Shown here one piece after another: positions 11,869 to 23,128 of a stretch of DNA of 64,000 nt. Numbering within the stretch: the first letter of the stretch is position 1; every line of letters starts with the position of its first letter. This stretch comes from Trichosphaerium sp. ATCC 40318 (taxonomy: Eukaryota; Discosea; Flabellinia; Trichosidae), in NCBI GenBank assembly GCA_038496445.1, contig JALMLS010000548.1, positions 186,001 through 250,000 on the forward strand, written 5' to 3'. The position numbers were made by a program, and so were the translations under genes. Under the pieces are notes generated by a model. That model made no database searches. It had not been told where the DNA came from and was given only the letters and a program-made list of their open reading frames with translations.

Positions 11869-13565
11869 ATGGCAGCCACGCAAGAGATTAAGGTTACCGG
11901 CGCAACAGGTGCCACCAAGAGACCCCGCCGTTGGCATAGTTTTGGCCCTAATAATGCCATCAGACCAGTTAAACCTTTATTTGTAAAGAGGAGATCGTCT
12001 GAGAAGATAAGCACGGATGGCGAGACAGAGGTCACGTTGCGGGTGTCACAATTAAACACCTCCACACCAGCCCCAAAGGTGTCAGTAAAGCAAGACCATA
12101 TAATGGTACTACCTACTGTGGGTGAAAATGAAGCGGTACGTAGTTAAAACGAAGAGGATACTTGAATTACTGCGCGACAAGCAAAGTATCACCACCCTCA
12201 AAGGGTTATAAATAACATACAGAACAAATAACCTAATTTTGTTTTTATCTTAAATTCTAATTTCTTGATTATTAGGATGGCTCTTCGGATCAGTCTACAT
12301 CCGCAGCTACAGAACAGGTACTAAAAAATATCACGTTTTTTTTTTTTTGCTTTTTCGACCTCTTCAGAAAAAATTCGTTCTCTTGTTGTTTTTGTGTTGC
12401 TGATCCCTTCTTAAAAGGTGTCATCACCACCGAGAAAACGTGTTTCATTGGTAGCTTCTACTCCAAGGTACAATTCTTTTGTAGAAAAACTTCGAGTTCA
12501 TTGAGAGCATTTTTTTTGTTGGGCCATTTATTGCTTTTTTCTTATCGAGGTAATTTTTTTTTAGACCTTCCAACCCTTCACCAGTAACTCGTAACGCGTC
12601 AAATCCTTCAGTAGTACCTAAACCGACGGTAATGTGCTTCTTTATTTATTCAAACACTTTGTGTTTCCCTCCATGACGCCACATTTTTCCTTATGATTCA
12701 TTATAGGGCCCTGTTGTATCTGTATCTGTTGAACCTCCACGGAATGCAGGTAATGGTTTTTTTTTCATTAAAATTTGAGGTCTGGAACCAAAAATTATTG
12801 ACCTTCTTTGTCTTTTTTCGAGCGCTCTTTACATCACATTGATATTTATTTAATTAAATAGCGCCTAAAAAAACGTTGCCAAAGAACTTGCGCGTGAAGC
12901 GTAGAGCAAACTCGCTATCCAGACCACCAACAAGAACGGCAAGGAGAACTTATAGAGGTTAGTAGGCTTACTACCAGTTTTGCAGTAGTTGTTCTCTAAC
13001 CATTGTTTCTTTTTCAGGGCTTGGTGTTGATGAATTAAATACAGCTAAATTAGCGTTCCAAAAGTACGACGAGGATAGAGACGGTAAAATTAACAGGTAA
13101 GGTCACTTTAACGTTTTTTTTTGAAAGTTTCAAAAAAGGCGAATTATTTTGAGACACCACGTGATAACGCACGTGAAATATGTTTTTTTGTTTTGCATAA
13201 AAAAAGGTGGTTGTATCAAAGCATATATAATATCGCTTGCCTAGAAGCAAGAAAAAGAAAAGTAAAGAACATCAAGCTTGTAGTTTCTGTACGTTTTTTT
13301 TATCTAATCGAGATTTTCGCTACAGGGAGTCATTTTACCTTTGGGTACATGATGTTATGGTAAGTCGTAATAAGCGGCTCGGAAAAAGACTACTGAAGAG
13401 GCTCGCAGATATGCACTGGAGTGTACGATTTCGCATTTATTTTTTTCACAAAGATATGTCTGACAATTTTTCCTTTAGAAACTACACGGTGGTAGAAAGA
13501 CAGAAGAGATTACATTTGATGAATTCTTGCGTGTATACTCATACTTAATTTTGGACTTTGTGTAA
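11869..13565 (+). CDS. Disordered basic protein with C-terminal EF-hand
   Basis: ATG at 11869 (MAATQEIKVTGATGATKRP). The N-terminal 150 or so residues are Ser/Pro/Lys-rich and look disordered (SSPPRKRVSLVASTPR; NASNPSVVPKPTGPV), followed by a very basic stretch (KKTLPKNLRVKRRANSLSR). The C-terminal exons encode an EF-hand: helix VDELNTAKLAFQKY, then loop DEDRDGKINRES, then a second half-site ending EEITFDEFLRVYSYLIL. In this join the loop has Ser instead of Glu at position 12, with Glu one residue early, so Ca2+ binding is uncertain or one splice site is misplaced. At least eight short exons. Likely a small Ca2+-responsive, possibly nuclear or cytoskeletal protein. Confidence 0.65.
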
Positions 13566-13882
13566 ACTCGAGTATGACCAAAATCAGCGTAGTTTATTAG
13601 AATGTAAGCAAAAGAAAAAAAAATGTTTCTCAAAAAAAATGACCTGTAACGTTTACGGATAAACTCGTGTTGACTTTGTAAGTTTACAATCCCATACTCT
13701 ACAACGTAATAAAACGAAAGTAACGCTTTGCGGTTATGCACACGAGACTTGTCACATACAAACGGCTCCAAAGCGTCAGAATATGCCATAGACGGTTTTC
13801 TATAACGCAAGATCGTACGTTGCGCCTGTATATCAGTCGTAGAGTATTGTTTTACTCCATGTCATTTTAATTGTCATTACAG
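13566..13882. other. Intergenic / possible first exon region
   Basis: No clear coding exon. The gene that follows has no ATG in its first visible exon, so a short leader exon must lie here or the start is internal (ATG 13972). Confidence 0.35.
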
Positions 13883-16049
13883 CCAGTCTTGGCGATGTGG
13901 AACGTACTAGAACGTATGTAGAATCAAAATCTATTAAATTATCATTAAAACTGACAAAACAACGTAGACGCATGCCAAGGGAGTATTGGATGCAGTTGGG
14001 TAACCAAAAAGCCAGGCTAGAGCAAGTTGCTGAACATTTGGGTGTCAAAACAATGACAGATTGGTACAATGTAACAAGAGACGAGATGGTAGCTGCTGGG
14101 GCTAGTGGTATATTCGCTACGTAAGTTTCCTTGATCTTAACTGCGTTTTAAAGTATTTTTTGTACAGCGGCTATGACTGCATTGTATCTTGCTTGAGTAC
14201 TCTCTATCCAACTTATAGCTTTGTTCCTTGGAAGTTCCAGTACGTACAAAGCCTTAGCCTATTCTAGTGCGACTAAGTCCGTGTTTAGGCGCGTTCCGAA
14301 GTATGTTTTGGGAGACCTTGTAATTCAACTTGAAATTATTGAAGAAATCGGAGAAGCGTTATCTATAAAGCACTTGGATGACTGGTATAATGTATCTGTT
14401 AGATGTATATCTGAAAAAGGAGGATCAAGTCTACTTTCAACGTACAATAAATCAGTGGCGAAGTGTGTTGGCGCTTTGTACCCTCATCACAAGTGGGTAC
14501 CTTGGAAGTTCAGGTAAGTCATTGAACATTTTATTGTTTGATGTTATGAGCTTGTTCTGACTTCTCCTAGAAACTTGGCTACGCATTTATGGACTCAAGA
14601 GAAAAGAAAGAGAGCAAGATTTGATAAAGTTGCGAAAAACTTGGGTGTCAAAGATCTTGAACAATGGTATACTGTTAGTTCTCAAGATATTGAAAGTCAA
14701 GGTGTTAATTCTTTGATAATGTACGTTCATTCTCCTCAATAGAAGTGTTTTGATATTAAAGATGATATAGGAAGTATTATGAAGGATCTGTGCCTAAATG
14801 TATTGCGGATATTTATCCAGAGTTTAACTGGAAGCCTTGGAAGTTTGAGTACGTCTTTTTTAAATCTCCACGTTTTTGTTATGTCTCTCATTTCCTTGCT
14901 TTCTAATGCTATGAACAAACTTGAAAATTTGTTGCGTAAAACTGAGTGTTGAGATTAATGTGTTTTGTTTTGTTTAGGGCGGTGCCAAGGAACTTTTGGG
15001 ATAACCTGTCCAATCAAAAACTCTTCTTTGCAGAACTAGAAGCAAAGTATAACATGAAGACACTTGATCAATGGTATAGAAATATAAAGTATACTGAAAT
15101 AGCACGTGGTATAAGCGAGAGGTAAGATAATCGAAAGAACTCTTGAGAGCCAAAAAAGGAGAAACTTACACCAAGTTTTTTTGATTTAGATATGGAACAA
15201 TCACAAATACCTTGAAGGCTATTTATCCTAACTACAAATGGAATATTTCAAAGTTTCACTGGAATATGCCTTCTCCTTGGAATAAACCAGGACAAGTAGC
15301 ATTCTTGGAGAAGTTACAAAAACGTGCTCTTGTTACAAGTCCAGATATGTGGTAAGAGTTATTAAAAAAACATATTTTTTTAGTCTGCATACCGCAACCA
15401 ATATTATACAAACAAATTGAAGCCTCAGTTGTTGCTTCTCAATATTTACTAAATTATCTGTACTATGACCAAGCAATAGCGCATTCCTTTCTGATTTGTT
15501 CACCTCCAAAAGTGTTTTTTTGAATAACTTCTTGCATGAACTAATTTCTATGAAGGTATCGTATTTCTGTCAGAACGATAATATATTATGGAGGAGCAGA
15601 GATGATAAAAGCAAAACTATGGCCAAGAGCTTTAGCTCACTTTGAGCCTAACTTCACGTTTGATTGGGCTAAGTTTAACCAAGCACGCAAAGCGGCTAGA
15701 CAAAGGTGCGTACATACTGATGAACCCAAAAAAACAAGTTCAATCTTCGTAATAATTCTTGTTAGGGCGCTCACTTATTCCCTAACTAATCTGTTTGATA
15801 ACGTAATATGATTCAACTATTGCATGATGAAAGAAGTTGATGTACCTCAGTGTTATACTACACGTTAAATCTTGTTGTTGAAAGAAAGTTAAACATTCTA
15901 CAAGATGAAGAAAGGTATGGAAGTGTTTTTACTTTTTTTGCAAAAATGTATCTTTGTTAATTATCCAAGAAGCAGAAAAAGGATTTCTTCAGTATCTGGG
16001 ATGTTTAGATTCCTGGACAGCTTTACAGCTTGGATACAAAGGGTCGTAG
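13883..16049 (+). CDS. DWY-repeat protein A
   Basis: A protein of tandem modules of about 90 residues. Each has an Arg/Lys-rich helix, an LGVK..L.DWY.V motif (LGVKTMTDWYNVTRDEMVAAG; SIKHLDDWYNVSVRCISEKG; LGVKDLEQWYTVSSQDIE; NMKTLDQWYRNI), a GxxxLL segment and a YPx(H/E)xWxPWKF block (LYPHHKWVPWKF; IYPEFNWKPWKF). At least five modules are visible, drifting in quality toward the C terminus, which ends ALQLGYKGS at 16049. Introns tend to fall between the two halves of each module. Such modules are known from uncharacterised proteins of plants, algae and some fungi; function unknown. The 5' start is unresolved, since the first visible exon opens after an acceptor at 13882. A second protein of the same type is at 55629-56900. 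Confidence 0.75.
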
Positions 16050-16131
16050 AGCCAACACCAAAACAAATTCAAAGAACAAGATCAGAGGCTGTAAAAAAAC
16101 AGATTTTTTACGGAGGGTGGTGTTTATTATG

Positions 16132-18412
16132 TCATACACTATCGATGACAAGTACCCAATCATTCTCAGGATTATCATATGAAGACAATGGAGTAAATTG
16201 AACCAAACCAGTATTTTCTATTTCACCAAGATGTATCACTTTACCGTTTCTTGGATCTATCCAAGAGGTTGTTACTGAACTTGATTTGATAACAGAAAGG
16301 TCAAGTGTAAAAGCAGCTCCTCTAGTGGAATACACAAATGCGAATGATCCGTCACCTGTAAAAATATATTAGATAAAGCGATATCTAAGTAAAATTTTTT
16401 CAAAGCAATAAAGCAATAAAGAAAAAAACAAGAAAACTTTCACGCAAGTAATTAAAACAAACGTTCTTTAATGATATTGACAGTGTGTGTTGTATGTATG
16501 AAACGCAATCATTGACTAATCAAAGCTTGGTGATTGTACATCGAAAGAAAAAAACAGCGACAACTTTATAAAACAAACTCTGTTATTTTTCTGCGCGTAC
16601 TTGCGTATGTTCCAATTGTGATGTCACAGTTTTGTAAATCTCCAGCGTTTGGTACAAGTTTTCTTTCGTGATCTGGAATCAAGAGTGTCCAATCACGTGA
16701 TGTCGCTAGATTTTTCAAATGTTGAAGCTGCGATGAACCTAGTGCACATACTATGGTAAGTAACGTTCAAAACAATAAAATAAACAACAGGGAGAATAAA
16801 AAATTGTACCTGGAAAGGATAAGGCGCGCTTCCAACTAAATCCAGCACTTCTTGCTTTTGTATGTTAGTAAAAACCAGCAAGAAAGAAGCTTAAAGTTTT
16901 GCTTACCTGAACCACCAGAAAAATCCCATATAGCGTTAGCGCCATAAGTATACCCAAAAGCTCCAGCAAAAACCTAAAGTGATAATCACACCATGAACAC
17001 GAAACTGAACTTACGCTCCAATATGCGTTAAGTCTAACACCATTGATCATTGTAGTACCTAACAACACTTGATTAGACACCTGCTATTAATTTAGACTAC
17101 GTACGGCATACCACAGTATGTGTAAATATCCATCTCGTACGCGCCCTCGCCCATAAAAGTAGGCAGAGTTGGTTTCATATTGTAATCTTTGGATATAAGC
17201 GATTCGATCTTATTGTACTGAACCCACCCTGACTACCATCTCTGTTAGGACGACTAACTCCCACGAATTGGTAAGGGTGGTACTTGGATAAGATTAAAAC
17301 TCAGCCAAGCATCTCCATGAAACATCTCTGATGAAGAATGCCCAGAAGAGGGGTGATAAGTCATTAGCAACTTTCTTATAGGTTTCACTTAGTTTTGTCA
17401 TTGTATGCTTTTGTACGCACTTCCACGTGGGATTTGAGGTGTCATTCCATTTTGGTCTAGTTCCACCAACGTATCCCTGAGCTATACCTTCAGCCATCAT
17501 CCGGTAAACATCAACAGAGTCGCCTATCCCGGCGAAACGTCAGGATGATATTTACTAGTTAAAGTCTACCTGTGAGCGGGAAAGGCGTGTCACCGCCAAG
17601 AACGAACACTACGTTTGTTTTGTTTTGTAGTAAATTGCCGATGTACTGTATGTTAAATTAGGTGCTTATTAGTAGTGTCAAGTATTGGTGTACCTTGCCA
17701 TATATGTATGCATTTGACGGATTAAAGATTACTTGGCTACCATACACAAAGATGCTTCCCCATTGCGGCCTTTCTTTTGTTAGTAAAGGTATAGCTTTGT
17801 AGACAATTATACCATAGTGCTATGTAAAGATTCATTGATGCTGCTTGATCTATAACACTTGACACCTGTGTTGACATTATCAAAAACTATATTTCGGAGA
17901 GCAGTGTACATAGTTAAAAAACTTAGGATTCGGCTTTGTAGGATCCCTATGCTTCTCATCAGTGAAAGCCCAGTCTCCATTAGCGTTGGGGCGATCTATT
18001 CCCCCGAAAGAAAGTGCAGTCTATTTGTGTTTTAATACGTGTTCACAAGGAAGCCAAACAGCGAAGCTAGATTTTTTTTTTGAAGAACTTTTCTTGCGAA
18101 AAGGATGGAACTTACCGCTTGTATTACATTAAACCCCTTTCCAACACGATCTTTAAAGTACTGAGATACATCACCGGTCTTTAACGAGTGAAATAAATCC
18201 CAAGCAGTTGCGCCAGCCCAAAAAAACGGTTTATTTCCTTCTTGCGCTAGTATTCTATTCTCGCCTTTTAAACAACTCTACGTAAGCTCGCTTCAACAAA
18301 CAGTTGTGGATTACATGCCTGGACCTGTGCGAGAGTACACTTGTAGGCGTGGTAATTCAGAACTGACAACAGCTACACAAAGTAACACAACAAACCCTAA
18401 ACTAACTTTCAT
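16132..18412 (-). CDS. Secreted apiosidase-like glycoside hydrolase (DUF4038 type)
   Basis: ATG at 18412 opens a signal peptide ([20 protein letters not shown]). The body matches the DUF4038/GH140 TIM barrel family: [119 protein letters not shown]. The C terminus is the usual companion beta domain ([20 protein letters not shown]), ending VLVIDSV at 16132. Characterised relatives release apiose or other pentoses from plant cell-wall pectin. Substrate here is inferred only from family. About 12 short exons. An ATCACGTGAT palindrome lies in an intron at 16692. The 3' end converges on DWY-repeat gene A with 82 bp between stops. Confidence 0.85.
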
Positions 18413-18794
18413 CGTTAACGACTTGGTAATTGATTTTGTTGTGAAGAATGCACGTGACTGGAAGTGTCAAGAGAACATTACATCTGCCTCTATTTGGCAA
18501 AGTTGTTAGATGTTGACAACCAATTTTAACCACGTGATGGACATGTGTAAGAATCGTACTTTAGAATACCGTAGCGAGCTATAAGGTCACTTGCAACTTG
18601 CGCTTTCCCTTACTGTTCTCAAAGAACATTGTTCTTGACAGGCTGTTTACAACATCTAGGCTTCCGTAACAGCTGTATTGTTCGCTGTCACTGTTGTAAA
18701 ACTGGATATTTTTAGAGCAAGCTAAGCAGTATGTTAAGTCAGATTCTCAGGTCATGAAAATGTATCAAAAACAGAAGTTGCTTCGTACTTTCTA
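18413..18794. other. Divergent promoter region
   Basis: 382 bp between two divergent start codons (apiosidase-like on minus, ankyrin-sirtuin on plus). One CACGTG core near 18532. No coding exon seen. Confidence 0.45.
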
Positions 18795-21700
18795 ATGGAG
18801 ACCTTTTGGCGTTATTTTATAGACCCTAGATCTCTTACTGATATACAGTATTGTGCTAAAGAGGATAAAATCTACATTCTAAGCAATTACACCAAAAATG
18901 TAGACAGCGAACGTGATGAGAAAAATAATACGCCCCTGATGACCGCGTGCGCGTAAGTAACGCATACACAGTATTAACAGCAATATTTCTTAACGTACAA
19001 AACTTCAGAAATACTAGTTTAGCTTTTGTGACGGCTATACTCGATATGGGAGCATCAGCGTCATTGAAAAACAGCCACGGATCAACTCCACTTCATTTGG
19101 CAGCATACAACCCGTAAGTAACTTTTATTTGAAAAACAGCTATTTACTCTTTTCATTTTTGAAAAATGTTGATTTTGACTTTGCGGCGTTTGCTACCAGT
19201 AGCTTTAAGTTTCATCTCCGTCATTCCTATATGATTGAGCTACGTACCAATTGCAAGTATTATGGTTATAAGAGCTATGAAGATAAGCCTTGTGAGGCGA
19301 ACAGCGTTAAAACCGTTTTTTTTGTTCTCAATCTCAGATTTTTATTTAAATCAAAGTGCAATAACAGCATTGTCATTGTACTAATATGTGGATTGATAAC
19401 ATTTTTATTCATTTAGTGGTTCATCACAAGTACAAATTGGCAAGTTACTAATAAAAAATGGAGCACCTATGGAAGCTGTTGACAATAATAATTTCACAGC
19501 ATTACACATGGTACGTGAATAGAATGACTCCATTTTCCTTCTTTTGGGTAATTAGAAATAAAGGCAATAATACAAAGATGCACACGCTTTGCAAAGTGGC
19601 TCATTGAATCTGGAGCTAATATTGAAGCACAGAGTACGTATATCCTTAGTTCTTGACTTTTGAAAAAATGACACATTTTCCACAAAAACTAAGAAAAGCA
19701 CTGAAGTTTTGTTGTTCTGTGCGTTTTATTGTGGCTGCTTCGCACCAAAGGCTCTTTTGTTATCAAATCAATATTCCCTTAGCTTAATGGTGGAGCATCT
19801 GTCTTACACACAGAAGGTTGTGATTTCGATCCTCATAGGGAATATCTTCCTTTTTGTTATTTTCATAGCTAACACTTTACTCAAGATAACCAAGGATACA
19901 CACCACTCATTGTAGCGTGTGCTAACGGTGACACAGAATCAGCTAAACTATTAATTGAGCGAGGTTGTGATGTTACAATACGATCACGTGGAAGCCACGA
20001 AACATCTTTAATTTTTGCAGTTCGGTAATGCTTTACAAATATGTTGCGGTCAACTCATTTAGTGTAGTTCTGGACACCTTGAAATTGTGAAACTCCTACT
20101 TGCCAAAGATTTGTCTTTGCTCCATGTCAGAGACGCAAGAAAACTGCATTTTTTGCTTTGCTAAACTAAGTTAGTCCTCTGGATCATTACCAATACACTT
20201 TACAGCACACCAAGCAGCAAACACTCGTAAGTGATTGCCACTGTTTCAAAACCGCTACATTTTTTTACCTAACAACGTTCTTCCACGTAGAAATCTTGGA
20301 TTTTTTGTTGTCTGTGGGTGCTGATATAAATGCTACTACAAGTGCTAATGAAACTCTACTTCATTTTGCAACTGAAAGAAATGACGAGGCTCACATAAGT
20401 GCTCTCCTAGATCGTAAAATTAATGCCAATAATCGCTCATCTTTCGGTACAACAGGTAAGCTTTATATCGTATTTCCTTTGCTCTTTTGGCTACTCCGCC
20501 AGCTACGGCTTGGTAATAACAACTGTAAATTCCCTTAGCTTAATGGTGGAGCACCTGTCTAACACACAGGAGGTTGTGAGTTCGATCCTCACAGGGAATA
20601 TTTACAATTTTACGTATTGCAACAATTATTCTGGTAAATTTCTAAGAACATTGTTTAGCCCTTCATGAAGCTTGCATCAAGTGTCAGTATAATATTGTCA
20701 AGTTACTCGTAACAAAGGGAAATGCTGACGTCAATAGTAAAGATACAGATGGATTAACACCTCTTCATACTTTAACACATGCGTCAGTGCGTAAAAACCG
20801 CGAAAACTGTTTTGATTCATTGTGGTTTACCTTAGGCAAAGCAAAGCAGTGAAACTGTTATCAATATTGCATCATTTCTTTTAAAGTCTGGTGCTGATGT
20901 AAACTGTTTAAGCAATGACGGGGTACCTGCACTTCGCCATGCTCTTTCGAGAGCACATCGTTTTGACCTTGTCAAATATTTCTGTGAGGTACACTTTGAG
21001 CGTTTTTCTGATCCTCGCAGCCATTATAATCACGTGATTTTATATAAAATAATAATTGTTTACTTGGTTCAGGTTGGAGCAGAAGCTTGTAATGAAGATG
21101 TTTATGGGTGGACAAACCTCCATTTCCTTGTAAACAACAATAAGCCAAAAGAGACAATTGAGTTCTTTAAATCTTACATTTCCAAAACCAATCCTGATTT
21201 CCTTGAAACGTTTGATCCAAAAAAACCTCGGGTAGAACCTAAAGGTACCGCCAATCCTTTCTTTATTAGTATAGACGCTTATTACTTACTTGACATTACA
21301 GAAATTGAAACATTCAATGGACTATCAAAAGAAGAAAGACATGAAGTGCTAGGTGGTAACGTATCAATCGAAGCAATTGCAGAAAAAATTAAGAATAGCT
21401 CGATCAAAAAGATTATTGTTCTCACTGGTACGGACAGCAGAAAGTTTTTGGAAATCTAATATGTAAATTAAAGGTGCTGGTATCAGTACGAACTCTGGAA
21501 TTCCTGATTTTAGGTCTAAAGAGCAAGGACTTTACACAACAAATTATCTGGCTGAGAAACTTAAAGTTTTCAACAAAAACGCCTTCTCACTTCAATCATT
21601 TCAACAAAACCCAGCAGATTTTTATAAAATCGTAAAGACACTATTCTTACCTATTATAAACGGTGAATACAAGTACGAACTAATAATGATGTATCATTAG

Positions 21701-22677
21701 ATAAATGACGTAAAAAACTAACACCAGAATTAGACCAACACCAACACATTTCTTTTTGAAATTGTTGAGTGATAAAGGACTATTACTTCGAAATTATACT
21801 CAGAATATCGATGCACTAGAGTCATTTGCAGGTATACCAAAGGATAAAGTAGTTGAAGTACGTGACAGGGAGTTTTAGAGTGTTTTTGGGTTGTCTGTTT
21901 TATTGACATAACAAGAAACTAGGCACATGGATCATTTGGTTCAGCCTCTTGTTCAGTGTGCGGAAAAGAGTGTCCAAGTTTACGAGAAGTTTGGGACGCT
22001 GTTGAAAGAAATGTACGCTTAAAATACTCGAAGAAAGTCTACAATTGTTACCTCTTATACTCGCTGTAGAGAGTTCCTAAATGTGATGTTTGTGGTGGTT
22101 TTGTTAAACCTAATGTTGTTTTCTTTGGTGAACCACTACAATCTCAGTTCTTTGACAATCAAAAAGTACGACATAAATTTGAAAATCACATTGACAAAAT
22201 GAACTGTACTTTTCTTCTTATTTCTATTTTTAGGAAGATTTCGACACGTGTGATTTGATTATTGTAATGGGAACATCATTGGTCGTTTACCCATTCGCAT
22301 CACTTGTAAACAGGGCACCGAAGACTGTTCCAAGACTTGTACGTTTTGTACTATTAACCCATGTTGCTTTCAAAAAAACGACAGGAATACGATTTTCTGA
22401 CCCTTTTTTTAAGTTGTTCAACAAAGATCCTACAGGTCCATTCAAAAATGCCGCGTGGTTTAATCCAAAAGAAAATAAGTTTGAAAAAGCTGAAAACAAT
22501 ACACTTGGGAATCATAACTACCGTGACGTAGCATCCCTAGGTACTACAATGATAAGGTAATGTAAAATTCTAATGTGAATGATAGGTGATATTGACCAAG
22601 GTGTAATGGCATTAGCACAGCTCCTAGGGTGGGAAAAGGATCTTTTGGCGTTAATGGGCACATTAGAAGAAAAGTAG
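18795..22677 (+). CDS. Ankyrin-repeat/sirtuin fusion protein
   Basis: ATG at 18795 ([20 protein letters not shown]). The N-terminal two thirds is ankyrin repeats, about ten, seen as [69 protein letters not shown] and [12 protein letters not shown]. The C-terminal part is a class I/II-like Sir2 domain: [46 protein letters not shown], the catalytic HG in [10 protein letters not shown], zinc cysteines CSVC and CDVC, FFGEPL and [18 protein letters not shown]. It would use NAD+ to remove acyl groups from lysines, with ankyrins choosing partners. Final exon ends GTLEEK at 22677. The gene has more than 15 introns, two of which contain tRNA-Val-type genes in the same orientation. Individual small exons in the ankyrin part are less certain. 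Confidence 0.9.
19773..19843 (+). tRNA. tRNA-Val-like gene or pseudogene, anticodon TAC
   Basis: 71-nt cloverleaf inside an intron of the ankyrin-sirtuin gene. The acceptor stem ATTCCCT/AGGGAAT is perfect, the D arm is GCTTAATGGTGGAGC, and the anticodon stem TCTGT/ACAGA encloses loop CTTACAC (anticodon TAC, valine GUA). The T arm is GTGAT-TTCGATC-CTCAT. The normally invariant G53-C61 pair is broken (T opposite C), and the B-box is altered from GTTCGA to TTTCGA. Nearly identical to the gene at 20529. It may be a decaying copy or a functional UAC isoacceptor. Confidence 0.6.
20529..20599 (+). tRNA. tRNA-Val (anticodon AAC)
   Basis: 71-nt tRNA in an intron of the ankyrin-sirtuin gene, same strand as the host. 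Acceptor ATTCCCT pairs perfectly with AGGGAAT, with A as discriminator. D arm is GCTTAATGGTGGAGC. Anticodon stem CCTGT/ACAGG carries loop CTAACAC (AAC). T arm GTGAG-TTCGATC-CTCAC is perfect. A-box and B-box are intact, so independent Pol III transcription is likely. The gene is intronless. Confidence 0.92.
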
Positions 22678-23128
22678 AAAGGAACATTATCATAGCTAGA
22701 GAGGCAGTAATAATAGTACCTTATAATTGCAAGGTCAATAAAAATTATTGAATAAGCAAAACGATAAAATCAGTTATCTGTCTTCGTTAGTCATGAAGTT
22801 GAATTTGTTTGTTAGTATTTTAAAGAGATGTTCCAAACTTGTATTGATTAATTCTTGATGAAGCAAGTAATAATGAGGCAAATACGATCTAAAAAATCGT
22901 CTACCAATAAATCCATTGTGCTGAGTTATGTTACAGGCTTTATTATGTATACAAGCGTTAAGCGAATATCCAAAATAATGAAATCGCTTAGGGAGAAACA
23001 TGTAAAAAAATTACTATTCACAAAAAGAAAAAGAGAACCAGCACTACATAGCTATGATACCTCCCTTTTTCTTTTGTTTTTTCTATTATGGTTTTTGGCT
23101 TTTTTTTGGGATTGTTGTTAATTGTTAT
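22678..23128. other. Convergent 3' flanks, no gene seen
   Basis: About 450 bp between the stops of the ankyrin-sirtuin gene and the PP2C gene. There is open reading on the minus strand at 22774-23001 and on the plus strand at 22855-23121, but both are biased in composition and without motifs. AT-rich, with T-runs near 23100. Confidence 0.4.

Noticed and set aside
22774-23121. Opposed open frames on both strands between the sirtuin and PP2C genes
   Set aside because: Mutually overlapping, Lys/Phe-biased, no homology recalled; expected by chance in AT-rich DNA.
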